From Cymodocea nodosa (lineage: Eukaryota; Streptophyta; Magnoliopsida; Alismatales; Cymodoceaceae), in the NCBI GenBank assembly GCA_036874045.1, contig CM072340.1:945001-1009000 (forward strand): a stretch of DNA of 64,000 bases, given 5' to 3'. The position numbers and the translations under genes are program-made. Shown here piece after piece: positions 46,701-59,363 of this stretch; position 1 is the stretch's first letter; every line of letters starts with the position of its first letter. The notes beneath the pieces are model-generated. The model ran no database searches and had not been told where the DNA came from. It was given only the letters and a program-made list of their open reading frames with translations.

Positions 46701-48400
46701 ACTATTACAAGACAGATGTTCTTCCACTTCTTAAGCAACACAAAGTGGTTTACTTCACTCACACAGATTCCAGACTTGCAAATAATGATCTTCCTCTCTC
46801 TATCCAAAAGCTCAGATGCCATGTAAACTATAGAGCATTGAAGTATTCATCCCCGATTGAAGAACATGGTGCCGCCTTAATCTCAAGAATGCGTCAAAAT
46901 GGACATCCATATGTTGCTCTCCATCTTAGGTAATTAAAGTATTTTCCTTTTGGGGCCTGAAATTTTCCATTTTTTCCTTTTTAAATTAAGGACCTTTTCT
47001 TTTGAATCTACTTTGATTCTTATGGTATGTTCTGGGCCTTGTGACCTAATAGATATATTCCATGCACTGTATATGAAGTGCTGTTCATCTTTTGTTTCCA
47101 CTTGTGGTCACTCATCTTCTCAACTTGAAAGTTTAAGCATCTTACACCTATCAAATATAGTCCAAAATTATCTTAGTCAGAAAAGTTTCAGTCTATTATA
47201 ACTTTGATGCATATCCCACTTTTGTGCCCACGATTTTAAAACCCCTCAGAATATCTCTATAAATTATTTCTTCTTATTTTGTTGTCCAAGATTTTACGGT
47301 AAGAACATTGAATAATGTTTTGTCGTTTTGCCTCCTTCCAGATACGAGAAGGATATGCTGGCCTTTACAGGTTGTAGTCACGGTTTGTTTCCTGAAGAAG
47401 CTGAAGAACTTAGTCAGATGCGGTATGAAGTAAGCCATTGGAAGGAGAAGGAAATTGATGGTGCTGAGAGAAGGAAGCTGGGTGGCTGCCCATTGACTCC
47501 ACGGGAAACTTCACTCCTACTCAAAAGTTTAGGTTTCCCATCAAGCACCAGAATTTATTTGGTTGCTGGTGAAGCCTTTGGGAATGGGACGATGGATCAT
47601 CTAAGCAATGAATTTCCAAACATTTATTCACATGCAACTTTGTCTACAGAAGAAGAACTAAACCCTTTTAGGAATCATCAAAATATGCTTGCGGGATTGG
47701 ACTATGTGGTTGCTCTTCAGAGTGATGTTTTTGTCTATACCTTTGATGGAAACATGGCAAAAGCAGTGCAGGGACACAGACGTTTTGAGGAGTTCAAGAA
47801 AACAATCAATCCAGATAGGTAATTCTACTTTCATGAAACTAGCCATATCAACAAACCCGCCATAAGAAAAAATGGATGCTTATTTAAATCACATGAATAT
47901 ACATGTTCTTAATATTTTAATAGCAGACATGGCTTGTAAAAAATCAAGATGGATGAAGTATGATTATTAAATATTAAAAATTAGCAACATAGTTTAGCTC
48001 GCACATCATATTTGGATGCCTGAGATGTAACTTCATTGTCGCTTGTCATCCTATGGCCGTCACCTTCATTTGTTACTCCAGTTACGTTCTTTATGATTTA
48101 CGTGCATTGTGATTCAATTTAATTCTGAGTTTTCCATCCAATTTGAATTGCGTGAGAAGTACACTAAGCCTTTTCAATTCTAATGTTCTTTGCAGGGTTA
48201 ATTTTGTCAAACTCGTTGATGAATTAGATGAAGGGAAGATAACTTGGAAGAAATTCCGTTCAAAAGTGAGGAAATTGCACAAAGACAGGATAGGAGCACC
48301 ATATTTTAGAGAACCTGGAGAATTTCCAAAGCTTGAAGAAAGTTTCCATGCAAACCCTCTGCCTGGTTGTATATGTGAAACTCAATGGCGACATAAATAG
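43755..48400 (+). CDS. O-fucosyltransferase family protein (nine exons)
   Basis: Probable Golgi type II membrane glycosyltransferase of the plant O-fucosyltransferase family (PF10250, GT106-like). Exons: 43755-44240, 45771-45914, 45995-46064, 46142-46212, 46292-46380, 46469-46601, 46697-46929, 47342-47818 and 48196-48400; 1908 nt, 635 residues. A glycine/serine-rich cytosolic tail is followed by one membrane helix ([19 protein letters not shown], about residue 130-150), then the catalytic part with family motifs [46 protein letters not shown] (HxR), [10 protein letters not shown] and [20 protein letters not shown]. Substrate cannot be told; relatives act on wall polysaccharides or proteins. 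Exon 2 is the least certain: keeping frame requires a GC donor at 45915. The first intron is 1.5 kb. Confidence 0.88.
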
Positions 48401-50340
48401 TTAATGGGTTTGCAGATTTTGCTGGAATGAATGAGAGATGGAAGCGTTAAATACTCGCAAAGTTTCTAAATGATCACTTCATTGAAAAGGGAAACAAGCT
48501 TTTCAACCTGTTTCCTTGTGATTTAGCAACTGCAGAGTGCAAACGATTGAAAGCATGAACAGACGAAAAGCAGTTGCATTTTCCATCCAAAGAAAGATGC
48601 AGAAGAGCAGTTCAACAGCACAAAGATATGTTTTTGAGATACTACGCACATAGTTCTACAAATTATACTGTAGTTTGATTTAGTGGAGGTATTGTTCGGT
48701 ATGTAATATTCTTTTGCTCTAGATTACTTAAGACATGAGGCCCCAGAGGCTTGTATACCATTCTTGTGACATTGATAAAGACTTGTTTTTCTCAGATCAA
48801 GTAACTTGATTACAGGATGGGCTTGCAGGCTGCAGGTTGTGCATATAATTAGACGCACAGCATAAGGCCACAAGCTAATCTTTATGATTTTATCATCTTC
48901 TTATGTTGGAATTCATAAAAGGTAATATTTGATATGATATTTATGTGTATGCAATGTGGCGGTAACCTGGAATTATCAATTTTCAAATTACAGTTAGATT
49001 TTTCCTTTTTATTGTTCTAGGGAACCCTAGACCATCAACAAGTCCAGGCACTTCTCCATACTTGATGTATTGTATTTATAAACATTTGAACTATTAATTT
49101 AATATACATCATAAATAATGTATCACTATTCTATATCTAATATACCGTATATCATAAATTTACGTTTGGAAATTTTTTTTCCCCTCATGGTCTGTACCAT
49201 TCTAGATTTTGATGCCTTACCATTACTGATTTCAATAGAATGATGTCACTGGATCCTCATAACTATTTATGCTGCTATTGTTCTTGCGAACAGCGTCATA
49301 TGTAAGTCCACGAGAGAAACCACAGGTTCCCAATATCGTAACCGTGGAAATGAATGAGCTTATCAGGATCACATGTATTCATGTTCCCCACAAGAAATTA
49401 ATTCATTTTTTTCAACAATCTCGAAAAGATTCTACTTGGAAAAAGTAGCAAACACGTGAAGAGAGATAAGAGCATGATCCAGACATCGCATCGCAGTACA
49501 CTTTTCCAAACATCATATAAACTCCTTTTTGTTTACGATGAATTAATCTTATGCAATAAAATCACGCATCCATATTGCAAATTTTTCTTAAATCTTCCAA
49601 GGCGGGCAAGCCGGATCCCGTGTATATCATACAAGAGGAAGACACAAATAAACCGGTTTGACAAGGCATATGTATCTCCTTCCAGGCATACGAAATCATG
49701 AGAAAATCTGTCGTCATCTTTTTGACTGTGAGTTTAAATTTCATGGAAATCAAAAGTTTGAAATACATAGAAAATATCTTACTCTTATAAAAAAATATGA
49801 TTATATCAATACTAATTTCTTCTTATCATTAACATTATACTACGCACTGTATAATTATACTGGTATATTATCATAATATTGTAGAATAATTTATATCTTA
49901 AATAAAATGTATTATGTTACATTTACTTTTTAAATATAAAAATATTAAAAAAAAGAAACCATTAACTTATATAAAACCTTAAAATAATTAGATATTTTTC
50001 TGAATTATTTCAAAATTCAAAGCATCTACCAACCAACCATATATACACACACACGTACGTACGTACCTATAGAAATGGTAGCTCTAGATTTAAAATTCTG
50101 GAAAAATTAAAAACAAAAATATTCACCGTATCTAAAAAAATATCGTTGGACTCTAGAGGCACGAGCGGGAAATGCATGCGCATGCACGTGCATCGCAATA
50201 TCTCTTTCCAGATTGGGAGATGGACGAACGAAGAAAGAAATCAACTGAAATGGACGAATTAAAGAAAGAAATCACGCGATTTTCGGGTCGAATCGAGTCC
50301 AGTATCCGGTGAATCGATGAATTGAACGAAGCTCTTCAGC
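48401..50340. other. 3' UTR and intergenic DNA, no gene seen
   Basis: The first roughly 350 bp is probably 3' UTR of the fucosyltransferase-like gene. The rest is AT-rich spacer, with a short (ACGT)-type microsatellite near 50050-50066. No coding region is supported. Confidence 0.5.
50172..50193. promoter_or_regulatory. Alternating purine-pyrimidine tract with RY and ACGT cores
   Basis: A 22-bp stretch alternates purine and pyrimidine without a break and contains CATGCA (RY motif, seed B3 factors) and GCACGTGC (G-box core). It lies about 400 bp upstream of the glucanase start codon. Role inferred. Confidence 0.35.
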
Positions 50341-50351
50341 TTCCAATATAT

Positions 50352-50380
50352 TATATATGGGTGTGTGTGTGTGTGTGTGT
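50352..50380 (+). promoter_or_regulatory. TATA box and GT repeat of the glucanase promoter
   Basis: TATATAT at 50352-50358 is preceded by CCAAT (50343-50347) and immediately followed by a (GT)n run to 50380, about 230 bp before the start codon. This fits a core promoter with a leader of about 200 nt. Confidence 0.5.
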
Positions 50381-50589
50381 TATTGCGCCGTACAATTGTA
50401 CACCACGCTATAATTGATCTCTTCTTCCTTCAATATTTATCCATCGATCGGAACTCTCGCCGTAGTTGTACGTAAGACCATACGTTGTACATATTTTCCC
50501 GTTTCGCTTCACTTAACGTAGAGGTTTTTTGTTGTTCTTGTTGTCATTTATGTATATAAATATATATGTGCCATGCATGCAGTGGTGGG

Positions 50590-51886
50590 ATGGCGGTTCT
50601 CTGGCGTATGCCCGCGGTTCTTTCGCTGGCGGCGTTCGTGGTCATGGCCAGCCACCTTCGACCGGTGGTCGGAATGAGACGTATGGTTCAACGAAGCTTG
50701 CATTAATATAAATATTTGAATTGATCAAGCACCTAACGTTGGGTTATTATTATTATTATTTTTTAACCTTTTTCTGTGATCGATTTGATTGATGGTGTAA
50801 CAACGAGAACAGAAGGTCCGAATACGATCGGAGTCTGCTACGGTACGAACGGCGACAACCTCCCGCCGCCGGCCGAGGTGGTGGCGATGTACAGGCAATA
50901 CCAAGTCGACAAGATGAGGATCTACAACCCTAACCCGGCCATACTCCAGGCTCTGCAGGACTCCCAGTCCAATCCTGGGACGGACTGCATATACGTCACC
51001 GTCGGCGTACCGGACGAAGAGATCGCGTCTGTCGCCGGCGGCGTTGATGCTGCCAACCAGTGGGTCCAGACCCACCTCTCCCCCTACAACAAGGTCTGCT
51101 TCAGCACGGTCACCGTCGGGAACGAGGTCGTTCCCGGTCCCTTGGCCCAGCACGTCGCCCCAGCGATGCGTAACATGCGCGCCGCCCTCGACTCACACAA
51201 CCTCTCCGGCGTTCGTGTGTCCACCTCCGTGTCGTCTGCCGTCCTCGGCACGTCTTATCCTCCCTCTCAGGTAACCATTGTAGAACTTTTCTTTACAACA
51301 CTTCCAACGAAATTATCACAGTATAGAGTCTAAATTCGACCGACCTTTCGTTCTCAATATTTTCTTTCAGGGTTCATTCTCCAACGAGGCCATGGACACG
51401 ATGAAGGAGATCCTCACGGAGATAGCAAACCATGGAGATGCGAAGCTCTTGGTCAACTTGTACCCTTACTTCGCCTACACAGCCGATCCGTCCCAGATCC
51501 AGCTCCCGTACGCGCAAGGCACGGCCACGGAACCCGCCGTCGTCGACCAGGGACTGCAGTACTACAACCTCTTCAGTGCGATGCTGGACGCCTTCTACTC
51601 CGCCATGGAAGCGGTGGGGATGGGGAAGGTTGGGGCCATCGTGTCGGAGACCGGGTGGCCGTCAGCCGGCAACGGCGGATTCACGACACAGGAACTGGCG
51701 AAGACGTACAACACGCAAGTCAAATGGAGGCTCGACCGCGGTGGGTCGCCGAAGAGGCCGGACGACGAAGTGGAGGTTTTCATCTTCGCGATGTTCAACG
51801 AGAACCAGAAACCGGAGGGACAAGAGCAGAATTTCGGACTCTTCCACCCGGATAAGACTCCGGTTTACCCATTCTTTGGGGCTTAA
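50590..51886 (+). CDS. Endo-1,3-beta-glucanase, GH17
   Basis: Secreted glycoside hydrolase family 17 enzyme that cuts beta-1,3-glucans such as callose or fungal wall glucan. Exons 50590-50680, 50813-51270 and 51371-51886 give 1065 nt, 354 residues. Exon 1 encodes a signal peptide (MAVLWRMPAVLSLAAFVVMA); splicing yields VVGMRQGPNTIGVCYGTNGD, so the mature enzyme starts about at residue 29-32. The proton donor Glu is in TVGNEVVPG and the nucleophile Glu in VSETGWPSAG, both present. VNLYPYFAYTAD and FAMFNENQKPEGQEQNFGLF are family signatures. The protein ends PVYPFFGA with no C-terminal extension, X8 module or GPI signal, like PR-2 type enzymes. Unusual: besides the customary intron in the signal peptide region there is a second one after GTSYPPSQ. 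Confidence 0.93.
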
Positions 51887-52019
51887 TATTAACATATGAA
51901 CCTTTATAACTAAATAAATAAAGCGTTCTTTATAATAATAGTACCGATTATTCTGGAAGGAGATCCATTACCAATATATTGTGGTTGCAGTGTATCTGAA
52001 TAATTGTGGCTAGTTGAGA

Positions 52020-55000
52020 TTAATAAATAAAATATTATCAGGAGGTTAATTTATTTACACTTAAATATATTCTAACATATATGTATTAAATATTAACACT
52101 TCTCCTCAAGTTAGAGCATATATATCAAACATGTTCAATTTATTATAAAGATTTTCAAAAATATTAACATCAAACCTCTTAGTGAAAATATAATCAGCAA
52201 CTTGATTTTCAAATCAAGTGAAATATATGGAGATAATGCTTTTGGCCATATAGTCTTTGATAAAATGACATTTAATCTCAACATACTTCGTCTTTTCATA
52301 AAAGGTAGGATTGGTGTCAATATAAATGATTGCTTGATTATCATAGTGTATAGGAATGGGCAAGTTCACATCAACTTGTAGTTCCTGTAATAATGTCTTT
52401 AATCAAATAATCTCTATGGTAGTCTGTGACATAGCTTAATACTCAACTTCTGCACTTGACTTGGAGATCACATTTTATTTCTTGCTTCGCTAGATAACTA
52501 ACTTTCCTCCAAGATAAGTATGGAAGCTAAAGGTAGACTTTCTATCAACTTTGTCTTCTACATAACTAACATCTAAATACCCTTCAACATTCAAGTGACC
52601 ATGTTTTTGATATAGAAGGCCCTTCCCTAGGGCATTTTTGATGTAAGCTAAAATACAAAAAGTCCCTTGCCAATGGACATTTTTCGAGGCATGCATGAAT
52701 TGATTGAGAAGACTTACAATATAAGAAATATCTGATCTTGTCACTGTTAAATATATTAACTTTTCCACTAGCCGCTTATATTTCCTTATGTCTTCAAAGG
52801 GAGGAGAGTCTTCATCCTAGAAAGAATGATTTTGTTCTATGGGAGTATTCTTCGATTTGCAACCTTCAAGCCTAGTTTCCTTCAACAAGTCCAAAGTATA
52901 CTTCCTTTGAGATAGAGATAGACGCCCTTTGGAATAAGTCAGCTCAATGCCAATGAAGTATCTCAATGAGCCCATGTCCTTGGTGGTAAATATTCTTTGA
53001 AGAAATCGTTTTGTCTCTTCTATGCCTTGATGATCATCACCTATTAGAAGCATGTCATCAACATATATTGTAAGAATAACAACTTCATTGTCAATATGCT
53101 TAACAAAGACAAAGTGATCAACCCTACAACTATCAAAACCATGACTCCACATGACACTACTAAACTTTTCAAACCATACTTTTGGACTTTGCTTAAGTCC
53201 ATAAATTACCTTGTTGAGCATACAAACCTGATGGTCCTCTTGAGTAGCATAACCTAGGGGTTGTTCCATGAATACCTGCTCATTAAGATCCTCATGTAGG
53301 AAAACATTCTTGACATCAAGTTGAGTTAACCCCCATGATTTGTTCACAGCCATAGATAGAATCACACGAATGGAATCAAGGTGGGCAACAAGAGAAAATG
53401 TCTCAGAATAATCAATACCATACTCTTGAGAGAATCCTATAGCGACCAACTGCGCCTTATATCTATCAATAGAACTATCTAGGTGACGTTTGTTGGTGTA
53501 AACCCACCTACATGAAACTACATTGACTTCTTCAAGACAAGGAACTAGATCCCTAGTACCACGAGAGAGTAGAGCATCCATTTCTTCATCCATAACTGCC
53601 TTCCAATGAGGTATCTAGAGTACCTCATGATGATCCTTAGGCAAGTATTCAAAAATAATGGATAGAGCAAAGGTATGAAAATTGGAATCTAGGTTAGCAT
53701 AAGAGACAACATGAGATAAGAGATGTTGTGTGCATGAGTGGGTCCCTTTTCATAAAGCAATAGGTAAGTCATCATCAAGCGACAAAGAAGTGGACTCACC
53801 TACAGGAGCAGTGGAAGGAGGAGATATAGGCAAAGCTAGAGGTCATGGTCTTCAACGATATACCTGGCACGTAGGTTGATCATTTGTGTATTGTACAGGT
53901 TAGTCTTCAGATTCTGTAGTGTTAGTAGGATGCAGACTTAATAGAGGAGAGCAAGTTTGAAGAGGAGTACTCTTAGAGACAGAACCTACCAGAGGAGAGA
54001 CTTCCGTAGAGTTGGTGTAGGGCTGAGACTCAAAGAATGTCACATCCATAGAAGTATAATATTTCCTAGTTGGAGGAAGATACAAACGATACCCCTTCTG
54101 AGTGCAAGAGTACTCGACAAACATGCATTTGATAGACTTAGGGGATAACTTATCTAATCTTGGGGATAGATTTTGAACAAAACCAACACACCCAAACACA
54201 CGAGGGGTAATAAAAAATAGCTCAATTTTAAGTACAAGGTGTTGAATAAGGATAGCACCTTCCAATGATGTTGAAGGCATTCTGTTGATCAAATAAGTGG
54301 CAGTAAGGACAACATCAGACCAAAGATACTTGGGAACTTGCATATGTATCAAAAGAGTACGAGCCACATCAAGTATATGACAGTATTTGTGCTCAGCCAC
54401 CCCATTTTATTGGGAGGTGTGAGGGCAAGTTGTTTGATAAATGATGCCATGAGAAGCACACACATTCTGAAAATCATTTTGAACAAATTCAAGGGCATTG
54501 TTAGTTCTTAAAATTTTTGGACAGATGGAGAACTAAGTTTGTATTTCAGCTAAGAAGGTTTGAAATACATCTAGAACAATTTGATGATTTTTCAACAAAT
54601 ACACCCAAGACACCTAAGAAAAATCATTAACAAAGACAATGTAATATTTGTGACCTAGAAGAGGTAAAACATGATTGAGACCCTAAATATCACAATGAAC
54701 AAAATCAAACATACTATTAGACAACGCAAGATGTAGGTGCTTAAACGTAGTACGATGATGTTTCCCAAGTTGATAGGACTCACAATCAAAAGATGGAACA
54801 AACATCCATGTGAGAGCTTGACGAAGTTTGTCTCAAAACGAATGACCCAAGCGGTAATGCCACAAAACTGAAGTGTTTGTACTTGACAAGCACACGATCA
54901 AGCCACGGGAAACATCATTGTGAACCAACAAGTACACCTCATCAACCCTCCATCTATGACTTAAACCAATCATTTGTCTTGTTTGCAAGTCCTAAAAGGT

Positions 55001-55690
55001 AGCATGGAAAGGGTAGAAGGTAATTGAGCATTGTAGTTGGACAATAATAGCACCAATAGATGAAAGGTTGAATGAAAATTCAGGTATATAAAGGACATCA
55101 TTCAGCCTTAGCTGGGAGAAGTCTTGAACCTCTCCCTGACTAGAAACGCAACATGAACGACCATTAGCAATGGTAATGGTTGACTTGTTGTTAATAATAT
55201 TTAGGCAGTCAAATAAGGAAGATATACTTGAGATGTATGAGGAAGCTCCTGAATCTATAACCTAGAGATCATCATTAGAAGTAAGCAATGTAGTACTAGT
55301 ACCTAGATGAGAAGGTGGAGTGGTCTAAGCTCTCATGGCTATAGGTGTGGTTCCCTGTGACTGAAGGAGGTGCTCATAGTTGAACTGAAAGATGGTAACC
55401 ATTTGACTTGAGTTTGCATTAGCCATACTAGAGGGATCCACACTAAGATTGGATTGAGGAGATGACTTCAGATGGAGAAATTTGTCCCAGCATTTCTCAG
55501 ACTTGTGCCCAAACCACCCACACCACTAACATTTGGGTCATTGGCAATCACTTCAACCTCCACCATGCCTACGTCTACAACTACCAGAGACCACAAGAGT
55601 AGACTACTCAGCGAGGATAGGAAAGTATTGCAATCTATGGAAATGATATCACCCACTAAGGTACCTTCATTAGATACAAAGAAATCCTAA
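52020..55690 (-). mobile_element. Ty1/copia retrotransposon fossil
   Basis: Read on the minus strand, the usual copia order is visible: gag zinc knuckle (about 55530-55480), protease and GAG-pre-integrase text (about 55270-54800), integrase (54400-53900), reverse transcriptase (53593-52817, with LTIYVDDMLLIGDD and QLDVKNVFLHEDL) and RNase H (52768 to about 52135). A purine-rich tract ends at about 52099 and is followed by TGTTAAT at 52098, consistent with the start of a 3' LTR remnant reaching about 52020. The opposite LTR was not found. The copy is broken in several places, so it is old and inactive. Confidence 0.88.
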
Positions 55691-57490
55691 TAAGAGCTAG
55701 AATAAATTTACTCTTAAAAGAAATATTTGTGATTCATTTGTTTTATGGGGGAAGAAATTTACTTTTGATGTTCCTTATAAATAATAAATTTTATATTTAA
55801 TGTTAAGTAGTTATCTTTAGTATAAAGAATTTATAATTATATATTATAATTGTATTTTAATAAACTATAGTAACAAATTAGATGATGGTGACTTTTAGAT
55901 TATTAATTGTTTTATTACATTTTTAAAATCATTTTGTGTTGCAACTATTAAATTATCTAGCATCTATTACTCTATTTTAGTTTATACACTATACCATTTA
56001 TATAAAATTACATTAGTTTTTAATAAATATAGTAATGTTGGATTTTTTGCCTTCATAGTTGAAAGAATAAAAGAAAAAAATTTTAAGTATTGGTACGATC
56101 TTTCATTGTTATATACTTTGAGTGTTCATTTAGATATTAAGAGTAAAGTAAAATTAATTGATGGGATACAAAAATTTTCATATATACAAATTGGTTTAAC
56201 TCCTTAAATGATATAAGAAAATTTAACTAGAATGTTTGATCTATATGCTACAAATTATGGAGTTCAAATAACTTACAAGGTTTCATCTTTTAAGTCATTA
56301 TCTTTGTCATCATCTATCATGACATCATGAAATTTATATGAAGATGAAGAAGATTACCTTTAGTTTTCTTCTCTGATGTATAGACAAGCATTTTACTTTT
56401 AATTAAACTAATTATAATTATCTATGAAGTGAATATCTTGATATAATAAATTGATGAAAAAAAGTAAAATTTAACATTTCTAATTTTGCCTTTATTGATT
56501 AAAAATTTACTAAGAATTTTAATTTTTTCTGTATTTCATAAATAAAATTTTAACATTAAGTGAAAATATTTTAAATGAAAGAAGAGATAGGTTAAAGACT
56601 ATTCTTCTAAAGGCTCTCATATAAATCAAAGATTGAGAACTCAGCTACATCATGCGCAACAATAATATAATAATCGAATGGACAATTTCCCTAACACAAA
56701 TATTGAAGGGTGAAGCTAAATTGTAAATAACTAATATAGAAGTTAAAAAATGTAAATGTAATGTATTTTTGACAGAAATGTATGTTTTTTTCATATATAA
56801 ATGTAATATAATTTTTTCAAGTGAAATTTTTTGTTTAATGTAAGTTTTCAAAAATGTATATAAAAAAGCCTCTTTTCCCAATAAGGCCGACACAGGTTGA
56901 CACAGCCCGGTACGATTCATGGCAGAGCATGGGCTGGATTTTTTTAACCACAAGGTAGAACGGCCCACGACAAATAGTATCGAGCTGTCGACCCGATCCG
57001 TTTGACATCGTTCTCACTGCAGGAGAACAATCAACGCCAAGTCAACCCAACACCTCTTCCTCCCTTACCCACCCACCGGTCAAGTGTCAACCTTCTAATC
57101 GGACTGAGAAGGTCCGGATTGGATCGCATATGCTCTTTTGTAATGGATCTGATCGAGGGCTCAGCAGCACATCCGGATCCGGATCCACGTTCCGAAATAA
57201 AGTGGCGAGATATGGATCGAACTCGATTGGGCAGATTGGAGTCGGGGCATGGTTCAGCTTAGTCTTTTTACATTTTTTTTATTTAAAAATGTTACAAGAT
57301 AAAAACTCTGCCAAATAGATTGGAAAAGTGAAAGCCATGAAATATTATTATTATAAAAATTATTTTATTTATTTTAATTTGCATTCCTTACTCAGTCTGC
57401 AATAATCCCCATCATTAATGGTCATCTGTAGCTAAAATACGACAAGAAGAACCTCTTGGAGGGGAGACCCTACCATGCACAGAAGGTAAG
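55691..57490. other. Intergenic DNA, no gene seen
   Basis: AT-rich to about 56850, then a GC-richer stretch (about 56880-57260) with repeated ccggatccggatc-like text and short frames on both strands resembling no known family. Nothing further is supported. Confidence 0.45.
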
Positions 57491-57499
57491 TTAATGTTA

Positions 57500-57960
57500 A
57501 GATTAGATAATTTATTAAGAACTTATTAGTTGGCAAGCTTATATATTTAACTATTACTAGACCTGAGATTTTTTATGTGATTCATCAACTTAGTCAATTT
57601 ATGACAAAATCCTATAAAGAATATTATGATACTGTTCTTCAAGTTATTAGGTATCTTAAGACTGGTATTAGTCAGGGAATATTTTTTCTAGAGAAGGCTT
57701 TTTTTCCATTTGAAGTGTCATATTGACTGATTAAGATTAGGGAAGTTACCCTTTCTCTAGAAAATCTACCATAGATCGATCATATCATTTATCTTGGTGA
57801 CTCACCTGTCTCTTGGAAAATTAAGAAATGGTAAGTCATAGCTATATCATTTACTGAGGTAAAGAATCAAGCGATGGCTGTTGCTACGTGTGAGTTGACG
57901 TAGCTTACTTATATTTTTTCAGATTTAAAATGTGCAACTTAGTTTGTCAACGGACTTACA
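57500..57960 (+). mobile_element. Ty1/copia RNase H scrap
   Basis: A short piece on the plus strand reads like the end of copia pol: YLTITRPEIFYVIHQLSQFM near 57540-57600, then QVIRYLKTGISQGIFF near 57640-57690, and later VKNQAMAVATCEL near 57858-57900. It is a broken fragment with no LTR seen, in the opposite direction to the larger copia fossil to its left. Confidence 0.65.
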
Positions 57961-59363
57961 GTTTCATGATAATAAAGTGGCCATATACATTGTTGCATAT
58001 ACATGTGTGTGTTGTAATTAAACCACAGCTGAAAAAAATCATGTGTATTTTCTTGCAAGATTACATTATTTCAAGACATATCTTATTTAAAGGCTTGGAT
58101 TTATTTCGCAGCTAAATCATGTGTGTGGTTTTATCTTCTATTATTTCTCGGTTTTCTGTGTATTTTCTTGCTCAATCGTGCTCTTCCGGACAGTATGGTT
58201 ATGAAAACAAGACATTATATTGAACAGTATGGTTATCAATGTAGTCCTTTTTTTTCATGTACCTTACATGTTTGAACCCTGATTTCTAAAGGGTTTGAAT
58301 TCATGATCAAAGCGATAGGGAGAGACTCTTAACTATTTTGATACATGAGCTTGGTTGATCAATGTAGTCCTTCTTGCGTGATGTAGAGTTTTAGGCTGCT
58401 ATTTCTCTAGTCCGGACCTTTAGCAATCTTTGATTATCTTGAACACATGGGAATGGCTCATACCAGAGGTTGCCTTCTAGATGGGACTAGTTGGGTGTTG
58501 TGCTTTAGGATTGCCAAAGAAGTGTAGAATCTGTAAACAAAAAAATGAAGTGATTGATAAAAATGTCAAATTTTGATTTAATAAAAATTAATTTTATGAA
58601 ATAATTAACTTTACAAGCTAAAAATTACTGAATAATAAATCATTAATTAATTTCGTTATATCTTAACTATCTTTTTCTAGTATTAATTTTGTCACCAGTG
58701 ACTACACTATTTCTTAACTAATTAATAGGCAAACTTACCGTAATGGTTAAAAATACAATTTTCACAGAACACGCCAAAATTTCTTTCCTTCCTTCCTTCC
58801 TTCCTTCCTTCCTTCCTTCCTTCTTCTTCCTCTTCTTCACCGACGACCCAACAAAAATCTCTCCTCCTTCCACACACAAACCTGCCACCGGAGAACAGCA
58901 TGTGCCGTCGGAGCTTGCACGCGTCACCGAAACCCGTCGATCAACACCGCCGGACGATCACTGCACGATGCCGACCACCTCCAATGATCGACGAACGGAC
59001 GTGTGCACCATTGCCGCTCCTCAGACGTCGCCCCCGATCGATTCTTCGCGGCACAGACGGACGGAAAATTTTTTACAGAAGCATCGAGCTTAGAAAATAG
59101 GGATGCACATCTCGTCTTTGTATGCCGGTAAATGTGAATAAAAATTTGCATTTTTCGGACCGACACAAACGCGGTGCAAATTTAGAATTTTCTTTTTTCA
59201 AATTTACCAATTGTCTATTTTTAATATATCAAATGGATGTAGACACGAACACACCATCTTCTCTAATAATATTGTATTTTATTCTTTTATTATCTATTAA
59301 TTTTAAGATTAAATTTAATACAATGCTCTCACGGGCATTTCATTGTTTTTGGAAAATTTATAC
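57961..59363. other. Intergenic DNA with a CTTC microsatellite
   Basis: AT-rich spacer. A (CTTC)n run covers about 58783-58822. The 58840-59090 part is GC-rich with frames on both strands but no recognisable family. It may be a relic or transposon piece. The last part is probably 3' UTR of the minus-strand MYB gene. Confidence 0.45.

Noticed and set aside
50725-51153. Minus-strand frame opposite the glucanase
   Set aside because: Shadow of the GC-rich GH17 exon.
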